DNA of 64,000 bases, taken from assembly GCA_023159155.1 (NCBI GenBank), contig JAJNNX010000019.1, forward strand, positions 62,001 through 126,000, written 5' to 3'. Made by a program: the position numbers and the translations under genes. Positions within the stretch are counted from its first letter, which is position 1, and every line of letters starts with the position of its first letter. Below the pieces are notes generated by a model, which was not told where the DNA came from, did no database searches, and saw only the letters and a list, made by a program, of their open reading frames with translations. The stretch is from Ustulina deusta (lineage: Eukaryota; Ascomycota; Sordariomycetes; Xylariales; Xylariaceae). Shown here one piece after another: positions 1-11,959 of the stretch.

Positions 1-1448
1 TAAAACACCTACACCACCTACTTAGTACCTACTATCTAGGCTAGGTACCTAGTGTAGGTAAGATTTTGCGAGAACCAGCATTAGACTCGGGTCAAACCAC
101 ATCCCCACTCCAACCAACAGCATCCTCGGCTCCGATGTCTTCAACCACTCACAGCTCTACCCACAGGCTCGGACACGATGTTTTGACCCCCCGTCGAAGG
201 GCCGATGCTCAGCCCACCACACGCAGAATTGAAGTTGAGGAAGATTGACCGCGACGATGGGTCAACCAGCTTATTCCCATTCATGGCAAGCTGAATTAAT
301 GCCCACTAGTGCATTAGCATCGGGCAGGTATTGGTTCGTTTTGCTTGGCGACGTCGTTTGGTGGTTAGATCCATCATCTATCCAATGACGTAGGTGAGCG
401 GAGCGGCCACCGTGCCAATACATCGTCGAGAGCCAAGACATTGTCAAGGCAACACGAGGTTTGTGACCCGGCACTTTGTGTGGCAGCGTTGTATTCGACC
501 CTGAAAACGGCAAAGAACATTCGGCGCCAGCACAGAATCGCACCGGATCCTCCTGTCAGCTCCCGCCCTAGACCGAAAACCGAAAGTCGAATGCCTATGA
601 CGTATCCAGTGAGTCCGCCTTTTGCCTTTGGTCTTTGTCCACGGAGGGAACACCGGCAAAGTGGATGTTGAATGCCCGCTTGCAGCCCTGCCAGCGATGT
701 CTGCCCCGCAAGATCGTGAGTGATATGTACAGGTAGGGTTAGTGCAGTAGCCAACCCAACCTCCCCGAGGCAGTGGATTCGGCTCGATAGGCTGTGGCCT
801 CGTATTACCATGTAACCATAACCATGACAGCCGTTCACCATCGGCCAGCCATTTTGTACCTACCTATTCCCCCAGCAAGAGGGAGGCTATGCACTGCTGC
901 GATCCCTCAGGACGATGCTAGGATGCAACGGTGGTTGAGATGGTGGAAATCCTTAGTACCTACCTGCGGTACTGTAAATGCTTTTCTCCCATGCATGGTT
1001 TGGCTAGGGTTCTACTCTAGCCGGGGGTGGAAGTGACATCTGAAAGATCGTCACATACAGGCCGATGCTACCTCATGTTACTAGTGTATTACGCTCTTTG
1101 TTCATCCGTCTATGTACGGGTCCGGTTGTATCATTGCCCTAGAAACAAAGACAGCGATCAGGGATGGTGGTAAATTTTCTCGCCACAACGCACCATAGAG
1201 CTGGTAGCCGGCCCCTCTAGAAAATAGGTATATATATGGGGGTTGCTAGGCAAGGAGTTATGTTTATACGCTTGTTTTCTCTCTCTCCATCCTATATATA
1301 ATCGCCCTTTACAGTCGCTACCCAACTCACTCGTTGAAGCTCGTCGATATCACAATCGCTCAACCCAACCTGACCACTCGCTTCGGTCTCTCGCTTCGAA
1401 AGGATAACTACCTACTCTTAATCTTGTCGTTACTAGGAGTTCGTCATC
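1..1448. other. Intergenic region upstream of the repeat wall-protein gene
   Basis: I see no supported gene here. The overlapping short frames at about 270-840 lie on both strands, have no recognisable domain and look like chance ORFs. The first 60 bases and the stretches near 845-865 and 955-965 are rich in TACC/GGTA tetranucleotides, which recur in many intergenic regions of this window. Two TATA-like stretches (about 1227-1238 and 1292-1300) lie upstream of the ATG at 1449, and the pyrimidine-rich 1270-1330 segment resembles a fungal core promoter and 5' leader. The promoter reading is inference. Confidence 0.5.
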
Positions 1449-2201
1449 ATGAAGTTCACTCAGACGTTGGCTCCTGCTGCTGCCTTGTTCGGGGCTGTCA
1501 AGGCTGGAGGATACCCAGTTTCCTCATACCCTGTGACATATCCCACGGAGACTCCCACTTATCCCACGGAGACTCTCACCTATCCCACGGAAACTCCCAC
1601 CTATCCTACGGAGACGCCTACATATCCCACGGAAACTCCCACTTATCCTACTGAGACACCTACTTATCCCACTGAGACTCCTACTTATCCCACTGAGACT
1701 CCTACCTACCCTACGGAAACACCAACCTATCCTACGGAGACTCTCACTTATCCTACGGAGACTCCTACCTATCCTACGGTGACTCCTACTAGTTACCCGG
1801 TGACGTATCCTACCTATCCTGTGACATATCCCACGGAAACTCCTACATACCCTACGGAAACGCCTACTTATCCCACGGAAACTCCTACCTACCCTACGGA
1901 GACTCCCACCTATCCTACGGAGACGCCTACTTATCCCACGGAGTCGTATCCCACGGAGACTCCCACTTACCCAACGGAGACTCCTAGTTACCCAGTGACG
2001 TATCCTACCTACACGCCAACCTACCCTAGTAACTCAACTTTCATCACATACCCTTCAACGAGCTCTTCTTACCCTTCAACAAGCGTTTCTATTCCTCCCG
2101 CGAGCTCCACTAGCCCCGTGGTTGTTCCCACGGGCGCGGCTGCCAAGGTGGGTCCAATCGGCGCCTTGATCGTTGCCGGTATCGCTGCCTTGGCATTCTA
2201 A
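1449..2201 (+). CDS. Repetitive Tyr-Pro-Thr cell-wall protein, GPI-anchored type
   Basis: This intronless gene encodes 250 aa. Residues 1-20 (MKFTQTLAPAAALFGAVKAG) form a signal peptide. Residues of about 30-195 are near-perfect copies of the seven-residue unit YPTETPT, encoded by a 21-bp tandem repeat and broken by a few YPVTYPT variants. A Ser/Thr/Pro-rich stretch follows to about 230. The last 17 or so residues (about IGALIVAGIAALAF) are hydrophobic and preceded by small residues, as in GPI-attachment signals. The expected product is a secreted, heavily O-glycosylated protein held in the membrane or wall. Its exact role (adhesion, coat, spacer) cannot be read from the sequence. The start is the first ATG of the frame and is followed at once by the signal peptide. 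Copy number of such DNA repeats often varies between strains. Confidence 0.85.
   Translation: MKFTQTLAPAAALFGAVKAGGYPVSSYPVTYPTETPTYPTETLTYPTETPTYPTETPTYPTETPTYPTETPTYPTETPTYPTETPTYPTETPTYPTETLTYPTETPTYPTVTPTSYPVTYPTYPVTYPTETPTYPTETPTYPTETPTYPTETPTYPTETPTYPTESYPTETPTYPTETPSYPVTYPTYTPTYPSNSTFITYPSTSSSYPSTSVSIPPASSTSPVVVPTGAAAKVGPIGALIVAGIAALAF
1530..2010 (+). repeat. 21-bp coding minisatellite (YPTETPT units)
   Basis: This is a tandem array of about twenty 21-bp units inside the wall-protein gene, each reading Tyr-Pro-Thr-Glu-Thr-Pro-Thr. Synonymous third positions vary between units (ccc/cct, acg/act, gag/gaa), so the protein repeat is more uniform than the DNA repeat. This suggests selection on the peptide, with unit turnover by slippage or recombination. 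A shorter YPVTYPT motif interrupts the array near 1795-1830 and again near 1990-2005. Confidence 0.85.
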
Positions 2202-4180
2202 GTGGACATGGAGACGTGAGACTCGGGGAGCACGATAATATCAGACGGGAAAATGGGCTCTGCACAGATTGCCCTCAGCATATTTCGGCGGGAAGGGATT
2301 TTAACTTAATGAAAGGGGGGGGGATGATTCTGGTCACTCATTTAAACCGGAGCCTTTTCCGAACAAGAAGAGGCTCTCGATACGAATTCTACGACATTTT
2401 TGGGAACAAAAAATCCATGCGGGTGGTCAGGTAATGTCAGGGCTTGGACGGACAGGCAGGTGGGCGTTTGATTCATTGGCCGGCTTGCTCACGACACAAA
2501 TACGTAGCGCACTCCTTTCCCGCAACGATAATAATAGGTACCTACTTAGGTAGCTTGCTATTGATGAGATAGAATAAATGTTGAGTACATACTGTACTTA
2601 CTTCCACACACACTCCTCGCGTTTCCAATTGATTGTGATGATGCCTTTGCGAATTGAATGCTGGATATTGTGCCATCTGACCGATAGGTAAGTATCTAGC
2701 GTATGTGCGCTGTTGCCAAGAGATTTAGCACCTCGTGTTTACCACACTCCACCCACTTGCCGGTCTCTGTACCGACTAGCAGTAGTAGCATGCCTCGTAA
2801 GGCGAGTAGCTAACTCGTTTTTTTAAAGCGTGTGTCTATCTAGTGTCTATCCCATACAACAATGCAAGAAAGTGATGGGATTTCGTCAGCTAGATAGGTC
2901 GCGTGAGATTGGATGATACGTGAGGGGTTCGGTGGTAGTGTAGTGTAGATCATAAGGCTTGGCGTCCGTGAAGGGAAATGGTTTGCGATGATGATCTCTC
3001 GCGCATGTTGGTTCGCATTTCCCTGGGAATCACTTGGGCAACAGGCTGCAGGTACATATGGACCCAAATAAGTCAAGCTTAGACGGATACCGACGGAGGT
3101 TGATCACAACAGCTATTGCCGGACGCCGTTGTTGTGCTCCCAGATGAGCACTTCATATACCTGATAATTTTATTCAAAGTTACGTGGGTTTATCAGGGCT
3201 ATTTCAGTCTGGCTGAGGCTGTCTTCCTATTAGTTGCCTACCTCACATCATGGCACCTTGGTTCTCTCCCAATAATAGGCAGAAGCTGCCAGCCCTTCCC
3301 AACCTCGCCAACCATTCATTCATTTACAAGTATCAGCGTAGCATCCCCGCACGTCGCTAAAGCAACAGTCCTCAAATGACCCTGGATTCCGACAGGTCCC
3401 TCATCCGGATGCGCTGCGAGATTGATTGGCCCAACCCATCGGTGGTGTGTTAAACGGGGCAGGTTGTTCGTTCTACGTGGTCTAGCCTTGAAAACCAACA
3501 GAAGATAGGTGCAGTGCGTATTCAGCTGACTCAGATACTAGTACTAGTATATACATGTACTAGGTAGTATAGATAGGCGTTGCCTGCCGTGCGTATAGCA
3601 TTGATTGTATAGATACGTGATATTGAGCATCTCATCTCATCTTCGACGACATTGCGTGATTGGTTGGAGTGTAAGTAATTCGCGATTTTTGGATAAACAC
3701 GGCGCTTTATTTTCACCGGCGGCCGCATTCTTACTACACAATGTACTACGAGTAAGTGCGGTGGTATTCGGAATCGAGAGTAGGTAAAATGTCATGCAAG
3801 TCCATAAGAGAGACTGGGAAGTACGTGGTAACAATTATTGACTAAAGAAATTGTGGCTGCGATAAATGGCCCCAAATAGGATATCATACCATTGTAGAGT
3901 CAGTATTGGGGCTTCCTGCACAAGGGCCAGACTTGGGGCCTGATCATGCCACATTTGTTTATATACGTATTCGAGAAGAACTGGAAGTTCGGAATTGAAC
4001 AGTGGTAGCCTAGAATGAACTAGTATACAATACCCAAGCTGTTCAGGAATCGCAAAAAAGCAATATATACCTCGTTTCCATTAGGTATTATTCTCCCAGG
4101 TCTCCAATATACTAACCCCGCAGCCTTTAAAGAGAAAGTATTGTTCAAGAACCTTATGCGCATCTTAAATAATTCTTAAA
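2202..4180. other. Gene-free stretch between the wall protein and the AT-rich island
   Basis: No coding gene is supported. Short frames occur on both strands, without domains or coherent splicing. The segment at 2216-2434 is the 3' side of the wall-protein gene and has a G-run near 2317. Base composition is ordinary until about 4180, where it turns sharply AT-rich exactly at the outer LTR boundary. Confidence 0.5.
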
Positions 4181-4186
4181 TAGTAT

Positions 4187-4215
4187 TGTTATGTTTTGAA
4201 TAATAAATTTGAATT
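4187..4215 (+). repeat. Outer element 5' LTR, left part
   Basis: The first 29 bases of the outer LTR match 15685-15713 except for transitions. The last five, GAATT at 4211-4215, are the target of the inner element and reappear at 11879-11883. Confidence 0.8.
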
Positions 4216-4394
4216 TGTCATGCCTGGCATACTAGGACCGGTGCACACTTACTATATATACATACTATATCCGCACCTATTTCGATAGAAAATCTTTTTT
4301 TTATAAGCTTTAGTTTTATAAGCTAACTTTACCGAATATATAACTTATTTTTTTATATATTATACCTAACTTTATAAACTTCCTATTTATAATA
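4216..4394 (+). repeat. Inner element 5' LTR (179 bp)
   Basis: It aligns without gaps to 11700-11878. By my reading the two copies differ at about 27 positions, every one a C/T or A/G transition, a pattern diagnostic of RIP rather than ordinary drift. Confidence 0.88.
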
Positions 4395-5930
4395 ATTTTA
4401 AAGTTTTTTTTTAAAGTTACTTATAATATATTTATATAATAGCTTCTAAAAAACCCGGATTATTAACTAGATTAATACTCTTTAAAAAAAACAAATTAGC
4501 TATAAATAGCTAACAAAATTATACTAATTTTTTTCTAAATAAAAATCAAAAATTAAAGCTTAGTAATAGTTTAATACTTAGTTACTAAAATAATAATAGT
4601 ACTTTATAATTTAAAAATATTAACTAATTTTTATTATAACAAAATATTTAGTTTAAAATAAAACTTAAAAAAATAAATAAATAACTAAAAAAATAAAAAT
4701 AACCCGCTTTTAAATTAAAAGAATTTTAACTTATAAGCGTATATAAATTAATATTAAAACAAAAACTTAAAAAACATAAGTATTAAAAAAAAGCTAAAAA
4801 TCTAAAAAACTTTAAATTTTTTAATTTTTTAGATTTTTTTTATACTTTTTACTTAAAACATAAAAATTAGTACTAAAAACAATATAACTTTTCTAATTCT
4901 AGCCTATTATTTACTTTTTTATTTTTATTATTATTATTTAATAAATTAGATCTAAGTAGTTCTAACTATTAATTATTTTATTATTATAAATATTATAATA
5001 ATAATAAAAAGTTAAACGTTAATTTTAATTGCTTTTTAAAATTTAAATACTTTTTATTTATTATATAGTTTATTTATAACTAATAAGTTAAATAAATTAA
5101 AAAACTAAAATTTATATTTAAAAATTTATAAAAAAAGTTCTAATAAGTCTAAACTTAAATTATTTATATAATTAATAAAATAAACTAAAATTATAAAAAC
5201 TAGTATTAAATCTTTTTTAAAAAAAAAGCACGCTAGAATTACTTTTTTTATAAATCTAATTAAAAAACTTTTATTAATTAAACTAAAACTTTAATTTGCT
5301 AATTAATTTTTTTTACTATAAATATTAGCTAGTAATTAAAAAAAGCTTAATAATAAGCTAATTAAAACTTTAAAATATTCAATTAATATTTATTCTAAAT
5401 TAAAATTTAAAAAAAAATAACAAAACAATAATAAAAAAGCTATATTATATTACTAAAAACTAACTAATCTGCTCTAATAAAAGATTATAAATTTTAATAA
5501 TCTATTATTTTAAAAAAATTTAGTAATAATAAATATAGCATAGCATGATTAAGAACTAATAACTTTTGCTTTTAAAGCTATAAAGCTTTAATAAAAAATT
5601 TTATATCTAAATACTAACCGAACTAACACTAATAAACCCTAAAATTAATAATAATATTAAAGCTTTTTTAAGCAAAAATACTTTAATAATAAAGATTATT
5701 TTTATTAAAGCTAAAAATATTATAATATAGTTTAGAACTAAAATAATTATTAGTATTATAATTAGCTAAAATAATTTTATTTAAATTAGCAACTTTTTAA
5801 TAATTATATACTTAGGAAGTTATTATTTTTTAAATATTTTAGCTAATATACCCCTAATATATCTTAAAAATAGCTATAAAATAACTTTAATAACCGCTTA
5901 AAACAAAATAATAATACTTAGGACTTTTTC

Positions 5931-5972
5931 TATTTTAATTATAAAAAAATAGGTTATATTAGTTATAACTAT
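5931..5972 (+). pseudogene. Gag CCHC zinc-knuckle fossil
   Basis: Read from 5931, this short stretch keeps the spacing of a retroviral-type CX2CX4HX4C knuckle, but all three Cys positions and the His are now Tyr (tat). TGT/TGC to TAT/TAC and CAT to TAT are exactly the G-to-A and C-to-T changes that RIP makes. The surrounding Gly and basic residues (KKIGY, NYKKP) are preserved. This places the end of gag and fixes the element's orientation. Confidence 0.65.
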
Positions 5973-7129
5973 AAAAAACCTAACTAGTAATATTTACTAA
6001 AAAATTAAAAATATTAGATTTAAAAAACTTAATTAGATTAAAAACAAAAAAACTTTAATATATTTTATTATTTATAAAAAAACAACTATTATTTGGACTA
6101 AAATTATTTATATAATTTTTTAGTATATTTTAATAAATATTTAAATAATAATCAAAAAAACAAAAAATAGTTTTAGTTTTAATTATAAAGTTTAAGCTAA
6201 AACTATAGCTTTTTATATTTATTTTATATTAATTTTATATTTTATATAATATTTATTTTATTAGCTTAAAAAAACCCTTATTAAAAATATTTATTAATTT
6301 AGATTTTTGCGCTAAATATAATTATATTAATTATATTTTTGTTTTATATAACAAACTAAAAAAAGCTCTATTTTATATTTATGTTTTATAATATATTATT
6401 AGAAATAGATTTTTTAGTTATAGTGCTTATTAAGTTATTTGTAAACTTATTAATAATTATAAAGTAATTTAAAAATTTTAGTATGCTTATATTACTATTA
6501 ACCAAAATAATTAATTAAAAAAAAATCTAGTACTTTTTTTTTAAATTATATTAAAAAACTAAAAAATTATATTTAATTTAAGTTTAAATTGCTAGTTTTA
6601 TAGCTTAAAACTTAAATATTTTAAATTAATTATAGTTTATTAATTTGCTAAAGTTTATAAAAATAAAAAATATTGCTAAGCTATTATATATTTTTTTAAA
6701 TTTTTTTAGTTAAAAAAATTAAAAACTAAAAAGAATTATATTAGTTTTAAAAATGTTTTATTAGAATTTTATAACTTAGCTAATTTTTTTAATACTAATA
6801 AAGCTAATATTTTTTTATATTCTAAATAAAAAAACTTAGTAATTAATTTATAAAATAATATTATAGTATTTTATTATTTTATTTATTTATTAACTTAGAA
6901 CAAACTTAAAAAATTTTAAAAATAGCTTATAAAAATAATAGTTAATAAAAAAATATAGAAATTTAAAAGCTTAGCTAGAGCTTTTATTTTATTTGTTTTT
7001 AAAAAAAATAAAAGTTTAAAACTATATATAAACTATAAAAAACTTAACTATATTATATAAAAGAATTGCTATACTTTTTATTTTATTTTAGAATTAATAA
7101 ATAGATTTATATATATTAAAATATTTATT

Positions 7130-7850
7130 AAAATTGATTTTAAAAACGCTTATTATTATATCTGAATTAAAAAAAGAAATAAATAAAAAATAGCTTTTTA
7201 TATGTATTATAGCTATTATAAATTTTTAGTTATATTTATAGGTTTATATAATATTTTTATTATTTTTTAAAACTATATATATAAAGTATTTAATAATATT
7301 TTTAATATATTTTATATTATATATTTAAATAATATTTTTATATTTTTTATAAATAAAAAATCTTATATAAAACATATTTAAAAAATTATTAAAAGATTTT
7401 AAAATATTAAACTATATGCTAAACTTTTAAAATATTAGTTCTATTAAAAAAAATTTAAATTTTTTAAATATATTATATTTAATTAAAGTATTAAAATAGA
7501 TTTTAGTTATATTAATATAATTAAACAATAGCTATTTTTTAGTTTTTATTATAAATTATAATAATTTTTAAGGTTTTATAATTTTTATTAGCGTTTTATT
7601 AAAAGGTATTTTTAGGTTGCTGCTTTTTTAATTTAATATTTAAAAAAAAGCGTAACTAAAACAAAAAAAAGTTAAATTTTTTTAAACTGTTTTATAATAA
7701 AAGCTTTTAAAAAGCTTTAAGATTTATTTAGGGAAACTATTTTTTTTATATATTTTAACTTTAAAAAACAAATATTAGTAAAAACTAATTTTTTTAAAGT
7801 AGCGTTAATAAAGAACTTTTTTTAAAAGAATAGTTAGAATAAATAGTATT
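7130..7850 (+). pseudogene. Reverse transcriptase / RNase H fossil (Gypsy pol)
   Basis: Read from 7130, the frame opens with KIDFKNAYY, the RT segment that carries the first catalytic Asp. It continues to YLNNI at 7322-7336, where the YLDDI active-site box would be, with both Asp codons changed to Asn by G-to-A. Between them the FQNYI-like palm/fingers segment can be read. Further on, near 7750-7850, the RNase H start is recognisable with its Asp also converted to Asn. Stop codons, mostly taa from caa, interrupt the frame throughout. The identification rests on motif order and spacing and is fairly secure; exact domain limits are not. Confidence 0.75.
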
Positions 7851-8814
7851 TTATTACGTTTTATTTTTATAAGTTTACTAATATAAAATTAAACTATAGG
7901 ACTTTAGATTAAAAAATATTTATAATTATAAAATATTTTAAATATTAGTAGTATTATTTTTAAAAAAACAAATTATTAGTTAAAGTATTAACTAATTATA
8001 ATAATTTTTAAGTATTTATAAAAACTTTAAAGCTAAATAGAAAGCAAGCTTATTAGTATATATATTTAGTTTTTTTTAATTTTATTATTAAATATAAGCA
8101 AAGCAAACAAAACAAAGCTAATTTTTTATTGCGCTAACCTAATTATATAAGTAATTTGTTTCAAAATATTAATCTTTTTTTAATACTAAAAAAAAAAATT
8201 GCAATAATATAAACTAAGATTTCTAATAAGTACTTAAAAATATTAATAAACAAAATATGTACTGCCTAACTTTTTAAAAAAAAAATTATTTTTATATAGG
8301 CAGTTATATATATATAAGCATAAATAACTATAAATAATAAGAACTTTTAGAATTTAGATATATTATAAAGCTTATAAAATATAATTTAAAATATTTAATA
8401 AAAAAACCCTAAATATAAATTAATTAAAAAGCGTATTAATATTAAAAAGCTTATAAACTTTTAATAAATAATTAAAAGATTTTTTTTATACTATAAAAAT
8501 AAAGTTTATATTTTTTTTAAAAAATTTATTTATTTTTAGTTTATTAAATTATATTATAATAATTTATTAATAAAGCATTTTAAATAAAAACGTATGCTTA
8601 AACTACTATAATATAAGTTTTTTTAGCTAAAAATAAAAACAAATATTAATAATTATATAAATAGTTATATAATATACTTTAGATTAAAAATAAAATATTA
8701 CTAAAAATATAACAAACTTAATATTTTATTTATATTTTTAACTTTTATATAAGAACTATTTATAGATTTTATAGTTAGATTATTTTTAATTTTTTATAAA
8801 AACTACTAAATTAA

Positions 8815-9130
8815 TTATATTTTAGTAATTATTAATAGATTTATTAAGTTAATATATTTATTTTTTATTAATACTAAAATAACTTTAATATAGCTTGCTA
8901 CTTTATTTTATTAAAAAATTAAATATATTTATAAAAGTTTTATAAGTATTATATTAAACTATAGCTTTTTTTTTACTAGTTATTTCTAATTAAACTTATA
9001 CTATTATTTTAAGATTAAAAAAAAATATTCGGTTGCGTTTTATTTTAAAACTAATAAATAAACAAAGCATATAAATTAAACAATTAAAAACTACTTTAAA
9101 TGCTTTATTAATAATAAATAAATTAATTAG
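8815..9130 (+). pseudogene. Integrase core fossil (Gypsy pol)
   Basis: The frame reads ILVIINRFIKLIY near 8817-8856, matching the Gypsy integrase motif around the first catalytic Asp (usually VVVDRFTK), with Asp changed to Asn. About 150 bases on, a FTSYF segment matches the region after the second Asp. Near 9048-9110 the frame matches the QTDGQTERxNQ motif that ends in the catalytic Glu region, with Gln codons turned to taa. The order after RT confirms Ty3/Gypsy. All catalytic codons seen are mutated. Confidence 0.72.
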
Positions 9131-11124
9131 TTATAACTATTTTTTTAAGTATATTTTGTAATTAATTTAGTTATTAATAATATAACTAGCAAATTATTTT
9201 TTAAAGCTTTATATAGCTATATATTAAAGTTTAAACTATTTATTAAAAACAATTTTATTTTAAAAGGGGTACTAGTAATACAAAAATAATTATAAAAACT
9301 ATAAACTATTAAAAATAATTTAAAAAATTAATAGCAAATTATAATTAAAAAATATTAAAAATATTACAATATTAAATATAAACTTATAACTTATAAAATT
9401 AGAAATATAATAGTATTATTTATAATTAACTTAAGTTTTAAATATTTTAAATTTGCACTTAAGTTTATTAGCCTATTTTAGATCTTTAGCTATATTAGAT
9501 TATAAGTGTATTGCTTTATATTTTTAGTATAATATACTTATTTTTATAATATTTTTTTTATTTAATTATTTAAATTTTAAAAAGTTAATACTATATATAA
9601 TTTATTTATGCTAGATTTTATAAACAATTTAAATAAATAAAAAATTAAAAATATAATAATAAAACAAATATATAATTATAAGTTATATTATAAAATTAAA
9701 TAAAAAAGCTAGCTAACTAAATATAACTAATAAATATTAGTTATTAATATTATAGCACTTAAAGCAATACAAACTTTTAAACAATAGCAAAGTTACTAAA
9801 AAAAAAAAAACTTTTAACCTAATAATTTATATTTAAACTAGTTATAAAAAAAATTAATTAATTCTATTTTTATTTAAAAGTATTTTGTTTTATTATTTAA
9901 AGACTTACTACTTTTATAATTATATTAGCCCGAAACTTTAACAAATTAACAAAAATAAACTTATAAATATTTATATAGTTAAAATTAAACTAACTACTTT
10001 AAATATTTAATCTACGCTCTACTATTAAGCTACGTACAAACTACTTTTAAAATTAAATCTTATTAAAATAGGTAATATTTATATTAGCTATATTAGCTAA
10101 TCTAATAGTTTAAATAATTTAATTAGTAGTGCTTATTACTACTTTTTATATTTTTAATATAAAATAATAAACAGCTAATATTTACAATATATAACTATAA
10201 TCTTTAAATTAAAAGCACAAAATATTTTTATAGAAATATACCTAGTATTAAGCTAACGTTTAATTATATTAAATAACTTTATAAACTAAAAATAAATAAA
10301 AGTATTTATAGCATTAAAAAAGATATATACTACTACTTAGAGCAATATATTTTTTTGTTGTACTATTATTTAAGTATATATAGTATAGATATTCTAAACC
10401 TATATAAATAACTAACAAATATACTATAAAATAAAAATAGAACTACTTATTTTTAAATTACTTAAAATATTAGTAATTCTAAACTAAAAGCAATAAGTTA
10501 CTATAAAGCAATAAAATATTTTTAATAAATAAAATTAAATATTAGCAAATTACTAATAAAACTTTAGGAACGTTTGCTAAATACTTAAGCTTATTTTATT
10601 TATAACTTTATAGCTATTTTTATCTAATTTAGGGTTAAAAAACTAATAGAACTAGTTTAATAATTTGTTTATATAAACTATATTAAAAAATATTAAACCT
10701 AGGACCTAATTATATAATATATTTAAATTAATAAAAATATTAATATAAAATAGATATAATTATATTTATTGGCTTGTATATCTTTTTGCTTTTTTAATAT
10801 TTATTACAAAAAAAAGCTTTTGCTTTTTTTATTATATAAATAATTTGGATAGGCCAGCCAAAATTGGGCTAAGCTTTATTATAAATACTACTAAAACAGC
10901 ATTAGTATATATATGCTTTATAGACTAGATTTTTAGCAACCCTACGCTTATATGCCTTATTTTTAACGTATATACTCTACTTATATATATAACGCTTATA
11001 GTTATAATAGTTGTAGCTATTAATTACTTTTTAATAAGTTTTACGTTAGAAACAATAGTTATAGCAAATAATAAAGGGCTTATTATTTGAAAAAAAAGCA
11101 ATAGAGTTAGTGTTAAATATAGTA

Positions 11125-11270
11125 ATACTAGCGTAAAAAAAAAAAAAAAAAGAAAAAAAAAAAGCAAAAAAAGTAAGAAATAATAGTAGCAAAATAAAAA
11201 AGTAGCTAAAACTAACTAAAATAATAGCGGTAGCTAAAAAAAAAAAAAAAAAAAAAAGAAAAAAAAAAGA
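11125..11270. repeat. Poly-purine low-complexity tracts near the inner element's 3' end
   Basis: Two long A-rich tracts with occasional G (about 11135-11175 and 11238-11270) flank a slightly more complex segment. They could be a decayed lysine-rich C-terminal tail of the polyprotein or simple slippage products. No function is evident. Confidence 0.5.
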
Positions 11271-11699
11271 CTAGGCTAAAATATTTATATAAAACTAGAT
11301 CAGCTTTATAAGTAATTTATATATAGCTTATGCTTAAATTACTAGTATTAAAATTTATTATATATTTAAATATATAATATATATATATATTATACTATAT
11401 ATATATTAAAACTCTTAATTAATAATATTATATAAGTACTAAAGTATTTATATTAATAATAATAATAATATTATATATTACTAATATAATAGAAGTACTT
11501 ATATATTTATATTTATAAATATTTAATTGATTGTATTGCATTAATTGTATATATATTATTTTAATTTTATATAAACTTTATACCTAAATTACCCCTTATT
11601 TATACATATATATACTACCTACTTATATTATATACTTTATATTTTATATATTTATATATATTAGGTTAAAAATAACCTAACTAAAAAAAAAAAGATAAT

Positions 11700-11878
11700 T
11701 ATTATATCTAGTATACTAGAACCGGTGCATACTTACTATATATATATACTATATCTGTACCTATTTTAATAAAAAATCTTCTTCCTATAAGCTTTAGTTT
11801 TATAAGCCAACCTTACCAAATATATAATTTATCTTTTTATATATTATACCTGACCTTGTGAACTTCCTATTTATGATA
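11700..11878 (+). repeat. Inner element 3' LTR (179 bp)
   Basis: This is the partner of 4216-4394 and is followed directly by the GAATT target duplication at 11879-11883. It keeps more C and G in its 3' half (for example 11851-11878) than the 5' copy does, so the two LTRs were mutated at partly different sites. Confidence 0.88.
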
Positions 11879-11883
11879 GAATT

Positions 11884-11959
11884 ATAAAAATAATAGTTCT
11901 TATTTATTAATCTATGGATTAAAACTAGCTATATAGATAAGATCACATGTATGGATCCA
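11884..11959 (+). repeat. Outer element 5' LTR, right part
   Basis: This 76-base remainder of the outer 5' LTR matches 15714-15789 with transitions only. Together with 4187-4215 it rebuilds a 105-bp LTR equal in length to the 3' copy, which proves the nesting order. Confidence 0.8.

Larger units (their letters stand above)
4216..11878 (+). mobile_element. Inner Ty3/Gypsy LTR retrotransposon, RIP-degraded
   Basis: This 7.66-kb element is bounded by two 179-bp direct LTRs and flanked by the 5-bp duplication GAATT (4211-4215 and 11879-11883). The LTR starts TGTCAT and ends ATGATA; the terminal CA of a normal LTR appears as TA, which RIP would produce. Fossil coding signals run in order on the plus strand: a gag zinc knuckle near 5931-5972, reverse transcriptase near 7130-7600, RNase H near 7750-7850 and an integrase core near 8815-9130. 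The RT-RNaseH-integrase order is that of Ty3/Gypsy (Metaviridae), not Copia. An A-rich tract just before the 3' LTR (11681-11699) may be the polypurine tract. Stops in every frame make it non-functional. Confidence 0.88.

Noticed and set aside
374..841. 155-codon minus-strand ORF
   Set aside because: It overlaps other frames on both strands, has no domain, signal or splice context, and lies in TACC/GGTA-rich intergenic DNA.
1530..2010. Regular repeat array as a CRISPR-like structure
   Set aside because: The units are contiguous 21-bp coding repeats with no spacers, in frame within a secreted protein of a eukaryote.
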